Origin: an uncultured Ruegeria sp.
Lineage (GTDB): Bacteria > Pseudomonadota > Alphaproteobacteria > Rhodobacterales > Rhodobacteraceae
Length of the DNA: 64,000 nucleotides
NCBI RefSeq assembly: GCF_947500045.1
Contig: NZ_CANMQQ010000002.1
Location: forward strand, 248,001-312,000
Direction: 5' to 3'
Position 1 is the first letter of the stretch. Each line of letters begins with the position of its first letter. A program made the translations under genes and the position numbers. Below are positions 33,494-39,969 of the stretch, piece by piece. Under the pieces are notes generated by a model, which saw only the letters and a program-made list of their open reading frames with translations, was not told the origin of the DNA and searched no databases.

Positions 33494-33714
33494 GGGTTGG
33501 CCCCGGCTGAGAGGCCGGACAGGCTGTGACACTCGCCGGGGCCGTTCTCGCAACCGACAGGCGTTGCGGGCGCGAAACTGAAATCGAAGGTGAGGGCCGC
33601 GACTAACAGCGCAACGCAGGCTAGACCTTCCCAGATCACAGGTGATCCGATGGTCCAGAAATCCACTGCCGTGTCGTCAAATTGGTCGAAGCCGGGGAAG
33701 TGGAAATCGTTCAT
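33490..33714 (-). CDS. Small membrane protein
   Basis: 74 aa from the ATG at 33714 (MNDFHFPGFDQFDD). One hydrophobic segment (GLACVALLVAALTFDFSF). ATGA overlap with the upstream gene. Unknown function. Confidence 0.55.
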   Translation of the reverse strand: MNDFHFPGFDQFDDTAVDFWTIGSPVIWEGLACVALLVAALTFDFSFAPATPVGCENGPGECHSLSGLSAGANP

Positions 33715-34028
33715 CTCGTCACCATCCAATCGAAGAAAGCAGAGTTGATCGCGTTCACTGCCAGAAGGGCGAACAGGATCGCGCCACCAGCGACAAACAG
33801 GAACCAAACGGGCGGCAGAGCGTTTGCCCAATCACTGCGTTGGTCTTTGCGCATCTGCGGGCGGTTCAGGCGTTCGAATGAGCGATACGACTGACCACGA
33901 AAATCGCCCCGGCAGGAACTTTTGGCCTTAGTTCCGTGAGGCAGATCGGCTTTGGTAGGTCCTGCCGGGGTTTCCGCATGCCGAGGGGGAGTCGGCGCGG
34001 GGGATGGAGTGAAGGCGATGCGGGTCAT
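33711..34028 (-). CDS. Single-pass membrane protein
   Basis: 105 aa. Hydrophilic, basic N-terminal 70 residues and a C-terminal transmembrane helix (WFLFVAGGAILFALLAVNAI). Coupled by ATGA on both sides. Unknown role. Confidence 0.55.
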   Translation of the reverse strand: MTRIAFTPSPAPTPPRHAETPAGPTKADLPHGTKAKSSCRGDFRGQSYRSFERLNRPQMRKDQRSDWANALPPVWFLFVAGGAILFALLAVNAINSAFFDWMVTR

Positions 34029-34771
34029 GCAACAATCCCCGTGATTTCTTCGAGATACTTGCGGCTCATCGACAAAGTGAAGCCAAGACGCTTTTCAAGT
34101 GCGACATACCGGCGATAGAGGGCAGGCATAAGCTTGGCGGCAGTTGTCAGATCGGCAGCGCTGGCCATGATGCAGAACACGCAGCTGAGGCGCGACATAC
34201 CAGCGACATAGGCCCAGTGAGGCTCTTGCCCGGCATCTTCGATCATCTGGAATACTTCGGTTTCACTCAGGTGATGAATGGGAAGCCAATCATACCATTC
34301 GCGACCAGCCTTGGAGTTGCGCTTGTTGAAGTTAAAAACTGTTTTCTTTGCGCGGCTTGCACTTTCTTGAGCGCGCATCCCCATACAGTTTACGACCAGT
34401 CCGCCGAAGTGCTGGTTCGACTTCAAATAGCGCCTTACTTCCCGCTCAATGGGCCCGCGCTTGAGGTCGGACGTGCATTGACGCTGCGACGGGCTGGGGA
34501 ACATTCCGCGCCGCATAACCATGTCCCAGAAGCTAGTCTTTGCAATGGCCGTGATGATGGGCAGGTTGCCAACGGTGGCACGGATGTGGTCCATATTGCC
34601 GGGCCATTCAACGTCGCCCAGATCAGCGTGAACAACGAGCATCTGCTCTTCCGGTATGCCAAAATCCTTCATGGCAATCAGCATTGCTTGGCTGTCTTTG
34701 CCTGCGCTGTGGTTCACGACAAACAATGCGCCGCGTGTGATTAGGTCTGAGATTTGGCCGAGCTCGATCAT
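34025..34771 (-). CDS. Phosphoadenosine phosphosulfate reductase family protein
   Basis: 248 aa from the ATG at 34771. ATP-pyrophosphatase-type P-loop NHSAGKDSQAML (residues 20-31), then LVVHADLGDVEWPG, RQCTSDLKRGP and the C-terminal LSCVFCIMAS. Phage copies of this family resemble DndC and may act in sulfur-containing nucleic-acid modification rather than sulfate assimilation. Cys positions CT..., CVFC could hold an Fe-S cluster. Coupled by ATGA to both neighbours. Confidence 0.8.
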   Translation of the reverse strand: MIELGQISDLITRGALFVVNHSAGKDSQAMLIAMKDFGIPEEQMLVVHADLGDVEWPGNMDHIRATVGNLPIITAIAKTSFWDMVMRRGMFPSPSQRQCTSDLKRGPIEREVRRYLKSNQHFGGLVVNCMGMRAQESASRAKKTVFNFNKRNSKAGREWYDWLPIHHLSETEVFQMIEDAGQEPHWAYVAGMSRLSCVFCIMASAADLTTAAKLMPALYRRYVALEKRLGFTLSMSRKYLEEITGIVA

Positions 34772-34923
34772 TGTTCCACCTCGCCATAACGATAGGTCGG
34801 GATCAGAACGCCCCTCAGGAGCGCGCCCGAGCATCGAATGGTGGCCTCGTTGGTGTGCGGGTGACGCGCGATCAAACGACCCTGCGCGAAGATATACGGG
34901 GATATCTGGATGCAGCGGATCAT
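34768..34923 (-). CDS. Small hypothetical phage protein
   Basis: 51 aa from the ATG at 34923 (MIRCIQISPYIFAQ). ATGA overlaps at both ends mark it as a genuine operon member. Not recognised. Confidence 0.5.
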   Translation of the reverse strand: MIRCIQISPYIFAQGRLIARHPHTNEATIRCSGALLRGVLIPTYRYGEVEQ

Positions 34924-35135
34924 GAGGTGGCCTCCGCTGGCTTTAGCGCCCAGGGTTCGTTGGGCTGCCCGCCGGGTTGTTTCGGAACCTCGGTCCAGCG
35001 TATGAAGTCTTGGCATTTGTGCGCTGCCAGATCTCCAAACGCAGAGAGATAGACAGTGTTACTCGTGTCTCGAACCCGGCATTGCTGCGAATTCACACGC
35101 TCAAAGCGCCAATGATTTTTGGTTGCCTCGGTCAT
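34920..35135 (-). CDS. Small hypothetical phage protein
   Basis: 71 aa from the ATG at 35135 (MTEATKNHWRFERVNSQQ). Compact beta-type domain. ATGA overlap with the next gene. Unknown role. Confidence 0.5.
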   Translation of the reverse strand: MTEATKNHWRFERVNSQQCRVRDTSNTVYLSAFGDLAAHKCQDFIRWTEVPKQPGGQPNEPWALKPAEATS

Positions 35136-35140
35136 CGCAA

Positions 35141-35440
35141 TCACTCCGCCGCTGTCGCGTAGGGGCTGCGGTAAATCGCAACCTCTGCGTCGGTGAAGGT
35201 CAGATGGTTGTGTTTGATGTTGGACGCCTCGGCGTAGCTCATCGCGCAAACAAACACGTCGCGTTCGTTCTCAGCGTTGGCCCAATCGATTGCGCCTTCC
35301 TCATCGTTCGTCAGGGCAGTCACAGACCAAAACGGTGTTTGATCCATCATGCCGGGGATAGGAATGATCCGCTCGAAAACGAGATACGCGGGACGCTCCG
35401 AAACCGGGCATCTGCTGGTAATGTCGTTGGCTGTAATCAT
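35141..35440 (-). CDS. First gene of the leftward early operon, hypothetical
   Basis: 99 aa from the ATG at 35440, preceded by GGAAGGAAG; an in-frame ATG lies seven codons upstream. Soluble, acidic (ERDVFVCAMSYAEASN). About 25 bp downstream of the predicted left promoter start site, so strongly expressed on induction. Function unknown. Confidence 0.6.
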   Translation of the reverse strand: MITANDITSRCPVSERPAYLVFERIIPIPGMMDQTPFWSVTALTNDEEGAIDWANAENERDVFVCAMSYAEASNIKHNHLTFTDAEVAIYRSPYATAAE

Positions 35441-35468
35441 GTCCGCTTCCTTCCGTGTCACAAGAAGG

Positions 35469-35497
35469 AAGATACATAATGTGTATCAATAGATCAA
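35469..35497 (-). promoter_or_regulatory. Left early promoter (PL-like)
   Basis: On the minus strand: -35 TTGATC (35492-35497), 17-bp spacer, -10 TATCTT (35469-35474). The -10 hexamer and spacing are the same as in the right promoter at 38335-38363, and an operator overlaps the spacer and -10. Confidence 0.7.
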
Positions 35498-35520
35498 GTA
35501 CTAAATTCACATTATGTATC
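35471..35520. promoter_or_regulatory. Left operator pair (OL-like)
   Basis: Two 17-bp sites: GATACATAATGTGTATC (35471-35487) and AATTCACATTATGTATC (35504-35520), centres 33 bp apart. The first differs by one base from the right operator at 38345. The second is a chimera: its left half equals the left half of the site at 38311, its right half equals the right half of the site at 38345. Likely bound by the repressor at 37941. Confidence 0.75.
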
Positions 35521-35573
35521 AGGCAAGAATTACAATTGGCCTGCTTTTGAGAATCGCTATTCTTGCAGATAAA

Positions 35574-35597
35574 GAAAAACCCCGCATGTGCGGGGCC
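35574..35597 (-). terminator. Rho-independent terminator after the antirepressor operon
   Basis: Stem CCCCGCA/TGCGGGG (35580-35595), followed on the minus strand by TTTTTCTTTATC. Ends the leftward 36654-35624 transcript just before it would enter the left promoter region. Confidence 0.85.
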
Positions 35598-35623
35598 TGT
35601 TATTCTTGATTAATCGAGGATGA

Positions 35624-35920
35624 TTATCCGAAGTTGATTTCTGCCTTGCCAGCTTGATCGTAGAACTTGTACTGCTTGCCGTCTTTACTTGCCCAGGCGC
35701 CGATCATCCCAGCTGACAATGGCCCACCCCAAACAATCCCCTCCAGACTGGCGCCATCAGGTGCTGCCTGTTGAAGTATGTCCCGAATTTCGGCCATGGC
35801 CGCACGCAATCGTTCGATCGGCGGGTTGTCGTCCAGATCTGCAGGCACTGCCTCGGCAGCACCAGCCATCAGCGGAACAGGGGCAACCGCGGCCCCTGCA
35901 ATAAAGGCGCGGCGCTTCAT
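35624..35920 (-). CDS. Small exported protein
   Basis: 98 aa with a Tat-like leader MKRRAFIAGAAVAPVPLMAG and AEA cleavage region; the mature part is ~70 residues, helix then beta. Coupled by ATGA to the antirepressor-like gene. As a secreted product of a lysogeny-region gene it could be a lysogenic-conversion factor. Confidence 0.6.
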   Translation of the reverse strand: MKRRAFIAGAAVAPVPLMAGAAEAVPADLDDNPPIERLRAAMAEIRDILQQAAPDGASLEGIVWGGPLSAGMIGAWASKDGKQYKFYDQAGKAEINFG

Positions 35921-36654
35921 GCAGCACCGCCGATCAACAAGTTGGCCGGTACCTTGTCGCGGAAGAAGTCCAACCCTTTGGGCGTGACGAACGTCCGCGG
36001 TCTGGCTTTATCCTCAACGATGGTGGTCTTCACTTCGAACAGGCCGCGCTGGGTATATTGGACGCGAGGGACCAGTGCGCCGCCTTGATAGAACAGATAG
36101 ACTTGCTTTAGCCAGCGTGTGAACAGGTTTGGCCGCGCCCCCAGCGCCCGTGCGGCGTTCTGAAGGCCATACAGGCCATCGGCGTTCATCAGGTGATCAA
36201 AGCCTTCCGCCTTGGGCGCCAGCTCGATCACTTTGGCCTTGGCAGTGTCGGCCTCTTCTTTGAGGTGGGAGATGACACCAAGGACCACTTGCGGATCGCT
36301 GTAGTCTGGCAATGCCGGGGCAGGGCTGTGGCCGCGGGTGACGGCAACGAAGGTCTTAACCACCTCGATAGACACCTCTGTGGCCTTAGGCGTGTCCGAC
36401 TTTGTGCAGATGTAAACGGCCTGCTCTTCGTTGAGATAGTAATATTCCTGCGGCCTGCCGCCAGAACTACCCTTCGGGGGTTTTGTGCCACGGTGGCGCG
36501 AAACCTCTCCGAACTCTGAAAGCGCTGCCTTGTGGCGATCGATCAACTTCCGAATGTCGCGGCGCTGTGCAAAGCCCAGTGCCTCCGCCAGTTGCAGATC
36601 ACGAACGCGATGTTCGCCATTGAATTCTTCTACTTTAATCGGTAGATTCTCCAT
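35917..36654 (-). CDS. Phage antirepressor-like protein
   Basis: 245 aa. N-terminal domain of Rha/P22AR style (LAEALGFAQRRDIRKLIDRH, then QEYYYLNEEQAVYICTKSDT), middle coiled segment and a C-terminal KilAC-like domain (NLFTRWLKQVYLFYQGG, then TPKGLDFFRDKV). Such proteins inactivate the CI-type repressor or modulate lysogeny. Its expression is probably controlled by the Arc-type repressors encoded alongside, as in the P22 immI region. Confidence 0.75.
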   Translation of the reverse strand: MENLPIKVEEFNGEHRVRDLQLAEALGFAQRRDIRKLIDRHKAALSEFGEVSRHRGTKPPKGSSGGRPQEYYYLNEEQAVYICTKSDTPKATEVSIEVVKTFVAVTRGHSPAPALPDYSDPQVVLGVISHLKEEADTAKAKVIELAPKAEGFDHLMNADGLYGLQNAARALGARPNLFTRWLKQVYLFYQGGALVPRVQYTQRGLFEVKTTIVEDKARPRTFVTPKGLDFFRDKVPANLLIGGAA

Positions 36655-36686
36655 AAGAGAACTCCTTTCTGGGATTTATCTGTTTC

Positions 36687-36724
36687 GAAAACCGCTGTTT
36701 GTCTGGCCGGACGCAGCGGTTTTC
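36687..36724. terminator. Bidirectional hairpin between Arc-type and antirepressor genes
   Basis: GAAAACCGCTG (36687-36697) pairs with CAGCGGTTTTC (36714-36724), loop of 16. A/T tracts are part of the stem, so it may terminate in either direction; it would separate the Arc-type gene from the antirepressor. Confidence 0.6.
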
Positions 36725-36905
36725 ACTTTTGCAGGCATTGGTCTGCCTCCAATGATTTCATCAGTCGCAGGTTGATCTCGCTGGTCATTGACCGGCAATT
36801 TTGCTCTGCGATCTTCTTCAATGTATCCCTCAGGCCATCGTTTAATCGAAGCATGAAGGCATCCTTGCGTGTGCGATTTTCTCTCATCTTTGACTCCTTA
36901 TCCAT
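36723..36905 (-). CDS. Arc-family ribbon-helix-helix repressor
   Basis: 60 aa (or 54 from the ATG at 36887). Arc motif: KDAFMLRLNDGLRDTLKKI and AEQNCRSMTSEINLRLMKS. Divergent from the longer Arc-type gene at 36974; the 68 bp between hold three palindromic operators, so it likely regulates itself, its neighbour and perhaps the antirepressor downstream. Confidence 0.8.
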   Translation of the reverse strand: MDKESKMRENRTRKDAFMLRLNDGLRDTLKKIAEQNCRSMTSEINLRLMKSLEADQCLQK

Positions 36906-36969
36906 CGGATAGTATATTTTTTATCCAACGGATAGTATTGTGTCAAGCTCCTATCTAATCCATTGGATA
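36899..36969. promoter_or_regulatory. Three Arc-type operators
   Basis: TATCCATCGGATA (36899-36911), TATCCAACGGATA (36922-36934) and AATCCATTGGATA (36957-36969): ATCC-N3-GGAT palindromes with centres 23 and 35 bp apart, filling the divergent intergenic region between two Arc-type genes. The first overlaps the start codon region of the leftward gene. Confidence 0.8.
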
Positions 36970-36973
36970 GCAC

Positions 36974-37639
36974 ATGGCGAATGAAGAAAACCGCAAGCTG
37001 ACAGACCAATATTTGTTGCGCCTCCCTGATGGGCTCAGGAGTAGGATCAAAGAACACGCCAATAGGACTGGGCGTTCGATGAACTCCGAGATTTTGGCGC
37101 TACTTATTCATAACTACGGAATGGGCCCTAGCCGACAATTTAGCTGGCGATCGCTATTCACAATAATGAAATCAAAACCAGATGATCGTGTCTGGGCTGT
37201 CGCATCACACCTTATTGAATGGAAAAAGGATCCAGATCTTCATGGTGGTGAAAGCTACATCGACGATTTGACGATTGGCCTAGAGGCTGTTCATGATATT
37301 GAGGAACACTTTGGTCGCCAAATGACGCTCGAGGAATCTGCCGCTTTCCTTGCTGCGGCGTTCCCTGAGCATAAAACAGATATTGAACGAGCACTACTCG
37401 ACATCAGAAAGTGGGATGAACCAGGGTCAGACAGTAAACTATACTCTAAAATGAATTCCAGAATTAGACGTGAGCCTATAAAACCTAGCAGTATTCTCTC
37501 AGGTCAAAAAAACTCAGAAAATGATAGCAATAGCCGACCCGGTCATCTGACTACCGGCAAGCGCCTCGTTGATCTCGAACCAGATCCTGAAGAGGAAATG
37601 GACCAGCTCCCTGAGAACGACGGCCCCCGCATGGGCTAA
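36974..37639 (+). CDS. Arc-type DNA-binding protein with long C-terminal domain
   Basis: 221 aa. Residues 8-50 are an Arc ribbon-helix-helix (DQYLLRLPDGLRSRIKEHAN, then RSMNSEILALLIHNYG) similar to the divergent 60-aa protein. The remaining ~170 residues are unrelated: a helical middle and a charged, disordered tail (PEEEMDQLPENDG). The extra domain may bind a partner or sense a signal. ATG at 36974 lies 4 bp after the third operator. Confidence 0.75.
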   Translation: MANEENRKLTDQYLLRLPDGLRSRIKEHANRTGRSMNSEILALLIHNYGMGPSRQFSWRSLFTIMKSKPDDRVWAVASHLIEWKKDPDLHGGESYIDDLTIGLEAVHDIEEHFGRQMTLEESAAFLAAAFPEHKTDIERALLDIRKWDEPGSDSKLYSKMNSRIRREPIKPSSILSGQKNSENDSNSRPGHLTTGKRLVDLEPDPEEEMDQLPENDGPRMG

Positions 37640-37903
37640 GCCCCCTCCAGAAACACTCAATCTACATCTAGGAAACATCCCCCAAAAACGCCAAGAATCA
37701 CCACATCTAGTATGGCGGGTGGCGCTTTAGTCGTGCCCGAACACCCCAGTCACAAGATGTCGCGGCTGGATGTTCTCCAAATGTTCTGCTATTGATAAGC
37801 TGCAATGTGAGAGTTGATCAGCTCGGACTTTTCCTGGAGCGCCCCTCACGATCCCCTTCCCGTATTAGCGGGTTTTGCTGCCAAAATTTAGAGAGGGGAT
37901 TTT
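37640..37903. other. Gap after the long Arc-type gene
   Basis: 264 bp. A weak hairpin CCCG-N6-CGGG followed by TTTT (37859-37876) could end the rightward transcript. No gene recognised. Confidence 0.3.
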
Positions 37904-38101
37904 ATGAATGACACCCAATTCAAAACAATTGCAGAAAGCATCAGGTCTCTTGAGGATCATCAGTTTGATTGGCTTCTTCGGCGCCTTCGGGAGGAATGCT
38001 CTTTGCCAACTCAATCAGACCCATCACCTGGTCAAGCTTCTGGTCGGGAACCTCACGAAGCATCTGAAGGAACCTGTCTTCAACCTCGGTTCGATCGCTG
38101 A
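37904..38101 (+). CDS. Doubtful small ORF overlapping the repressor gene
   Basis: 65 aa starting MNDTQFKTIAESIRSLEDH after a good site GAGAGGGGA. From 37941 it lies antisense over the repressor gene, and its second half looks random. Only the first ~20 codons have protein-like character, so it may be a truncated remnant or a short peptide. Confidence 0.3.
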   Translation: MNDTQFKTIAESIRSLEDHQFDWLLRRLREECSLPTQSDPSPGQASGREPHEASEGTCLQPRFDR

Positions 38102-38276
38102 AGATGTCTGACAGGGTAATCCCAAAGTAGTTTGCGCAAAGCTTATAAGTTTCAAGTTTTGCAGATGGGGCTTCAGATTCAGCTCGCTGGATCGTGGGCT
38201 GACTAACCTTCAAGACCTCTGCCAAGTCACGTTGGCTGAGGCCTTTAAGCTCTCGATATCTAGCAAGATTATTCAT
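37941..38276 (-). CDS. CI-like prophage repressor (XRE family)
   Basis: 111 aa from the ATG at 38276. HTH_3 at residues 4-55: RYRELKGLSQRDLAEVLKVS, QPTIQRAESEAPSAKLETYK. C-terminal ~45 residues (EVEDRFLQMLREVPDQKLDQ) are helical and probably for dimerisation; no LexA-type autocleavage domain, so induction likely needs the antirepressor. Divergent from the Cro-like gene, with matching operators here and at 35471-35520. Confidence 0.82.
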   Translation of the reverse strand: MNNLARYRELKGLSQRDLAEVLKVSQPTIQRAESEAPSAKLETYKLCANYFGITLSDIFSDRTEVEDRFLQMLREVPDQKLDQVMGLIELAKSIPPEGAEEANQTDDPQET

Positions 38277-38310
38277 GACACGATTTTTGCAAGAATAGGC
38301 AGGAAACGAA

Positions 38311-38363
38311 AATTCACATTGTGAATTATCTGTGTTGACGCTCTGATACATAATATGTATCTT
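38311..38363 (+). promoter_or_regulatory. Right early promoter with operator pair (PR/OR-like)
   Basis: Perfect palindromes AATTCACATTGTGAATT (38311-38327) and GATACATAATATGTATC (38345-38361), centres 34 bp apart. Promoter: -35 TTGACG (38335-38340), 17-bp spacer, -10 TATCTT (38358-38363). The second operator fills the spacer and -10. The expected start of transcription (about 38370) coincides with the ATG at 38371, implying a leaderless mRNA for the Cro-like gene. Confidence 0.75.
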
Positions 38364-38370
38364 ATTGCGC

Positions 38371-38604
38371 ATGATACCTGAACCAACCTCACCCAATGTA
38401 CTGGCCAACCACCTCGCGGCTGAGAATATCAGCCAGCGGGATTTTGCGGTGTTGGTCGAAAGCCACCAGAGCATCATCTCCCGTATTATCAACGGAAGGC
38501 TGCGGCCAAGCCTCGAAATGGCGTTCGCGATTGAGCGCGCCACGAATGGCGCTGTGCCCGCAAGCCATTGGGTTGAAGTGAAGGCCGCGGAGGCCGCCGA
38601 ATGA
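38371..38604 (+). CDS. Cro-like HTH protein
   Basis: 77 aa. HTH: LANHLAAENISQRDFAVLVE, SHQSIISRIINGRLRPSLEM, then a YdaS/Cro-like tail. First gene of the rightward operon; an in-frame TTG at 38365 would give two more residues. No ribosome site precedes the ATG, consistent with leaderless translation. Probably opposes the CI-like repressor at the same operators. Confidence 0.75.
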   Translation: MIPEPTSPNVLANHLAAENISQRDFAVLVESHQSIISRIINGRLRPSLEMAFAIERATNGAVPASHWVEVKAAEAAE

Positions 38605-38709
38605 CCCGGTCAGCCTCCGCTCAAATGCATTCGTACTCAAATCACTCATCAACATGCGCTGAACATGGCGCGCCCAATTCTTCATGGCAAAACAATGAGG
38701 TTGTCGAAC

Positions 38710-39153
38710 ATGGCTGACCCTCGGGCTCAGATCCATGCGCTTATGCGTGGACTGATCAACAGGCATTTCCCCACACAGCAGAGCGCGGCGAAAGAGATTG
38801 CCGATTTCTGGCATCCAACGGGGGATTGCGGTGACTCCTATGACACCGCCGATTTATCGCGAAAGATGAACGGTTCCCGGCAGTGGACCGCCTGCGATGT
38901 AATGGCCGTCCAAGCGATCGCGGGAAGTCGCCGGGTCACTGATGTGATGGAAGCCGCGCGGCAGGCAGATGCTCCGGTCGACACGATTTCAAACCTGCAA
39001 CTCTGCAAATCGCTGCTTAAAGAAAGCAGTGAGGGCGCGTCTGCCATGATGGAATTGGAGGAGGGCGGATGCAAAGAAAAAGCCGTCTCCGAGCTACTGG
39101 ACATGAAAGAGGTTGTTGACGCGGCTCTCAAGAGTTTGGGGGCGCCGCAATGA
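38710..39153 (+). CDS. Phage regulatory protein (CII/toxin-antitoxin-like helical)
   Basis: 147 aa from the ATG at 38710 (MADPRAQIHALMRG), with GAGG 11 bp upstream; in-frame ATGs at 38665 and 38695 exist. Residues 1-90 look like a phage regulator that reads DNA (TADLSRKMNGSRQWTACDVM). The rest is helical. Position after Cro suggests a CII-like role, but similarity is not clear. Confidence 0.5.
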   Translation: MADPRAQIHALMRGLINRHFPTQQSAAKEIADFWHPTGDCGDSYDTADLSRKMNGSRQWTACDVMAVQAIAGSRRVTDVMEAARQADAPVDTISNLQLCKSLLKESSEGASAMMELEEGGCKEKAVSELLDMKEVVDAALKSLGAPQ

Positions 39154-39311
39154 CCAAGTCAGACCTAATCCGATCAATCAAAAGCCTGGCTGAGCTGGAT
39201 GGGTATGAGGCCCAAGCCAAACAGCGCGGCATTACTGGCGACGAACTGCGCGCAATCCATGAGATGCGCCAGAAGCTCACGCCCAAACGCAAGCGAAGGG
39301 GCAGGGGATGA
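39150..39311 (+). CDS. Small hypothetical phage protein
   Basis: 53 aa, MTKSDLIRSIKSLAELDGYE onward, ending in a basic tail KRKRRGRG. ATGA overlap with both neighbours shows it is a real member of the rightward operon despite its size. Unknown role; the basic tail suggests nucleic-acid contact. Confidence 0.6.
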   Translation: MTKSDLIRSIKSLAELDGYEAQAKQRGITGDELRAIHEMRQKLTPKRKRRGRG

Positions 39312-39520
39312 GAGTCATGAATGTATTGAAGCGTATCAAGCGCGGCGAAAAGGTCATGGTTACCCTCCCAAGTGGTCGCGGCAAGCACAATCAGTACACA
39401 CTCACGGACGGAACCGAGGTTGGTCACGATCAGTTTGCGGCGATCCGAGCGTTCCTCACCCCCGAGGACACAGGTCTGCTGTCTGACGCTGAGCCGCAGA
39501 GCTATGTGTGGGCGGGCTGA
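39308..39520 (+). CDS. Small hypothetical phage protein
   Basis: 70 aa (MRVMNVLKRIKRGEKVMVTL), beta-rich with DGTEVGHDQFAAIRAF. ATGA overlap at its start and TGATG at its end. Unknown role. Confidence 0.6.
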   Translation: MRVMNVLKRIKRGEKVMVTLPSGRGKHNQYTLTDGTEVGHDQFAAIRAFLTPEDTGLLSDAEPQSYVWAG

Positions 39521-39969
39521 TGACCAATTCCCGACGCAAAGGCGCAGCCTTCGAACGGCAGGTGGCGGGTGAGCTTCTGACCTACACCGGCATTCGCTTC
39601 AAACGAAACTTGGATCAGTATCAGGAGAAAGATCACGGCGACCTCACACCAGAAGATCCGGGATTCCCATTTGAGATGGAATGCAAGGCGTATGCCAGCG
39701 GTGCCGATTGTAAGTCTGGTTGGGAAGCACAAGCTTTCACGGCTGCCGAGAAAACCGGGAAGTTTCCCGCTGTTATCTACAAGTTTAACTCGCGCCCGAT
39801 CCGTGTTCGCATCTGGGAAGATGCTCTCGCAGAAGCTTTCGACACAACACCGCTGAATTGCGGCCTAAAGGTCGATGTTTCACTGCAGGACTTCGCACTT
39901 ATTGCTCGAGAAATTATGGCACGGCGGGCACTGGCGAAGCCGCGCGCTGTGACGGAGGCGATGGGATGA
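39520..39969 (+). CDS. PD-(D/E)XK nuclease, probable Holliday-junction resolvase
   Basis: 149 aa from the ATG at 39520. Pattern RRKGAAFERQVAGELL (E), then KDHGDLTPED (D) and FEMECKAY (ExK) matches small phage resolvase or VRR-type nucleases. Would resolve branched replication or recombination intermediates before packaging. Translationally coupled on both sides. Confidence 0.75.
   Translation: MTNSRRKGAAFERQVAGELLTYTGIRFKRNLDQYQEKDHGDLTPEDPGFPFEMECKAYASGADCKSGWEAQAFTAAEKTGKFPAVIYKFNSRPIRVRIWEDALAEAFDTTPLNCGLKVDVSLQDFALIAREIMARRALAKPRAVTEAMG

Noticed and set aside
39858-39965. ATG at 39858 as start of the 41003-ending gene
   Set aside because: It would lie deep inside the resolvase gene; the ATGA overlap at 39966 is the natural start.
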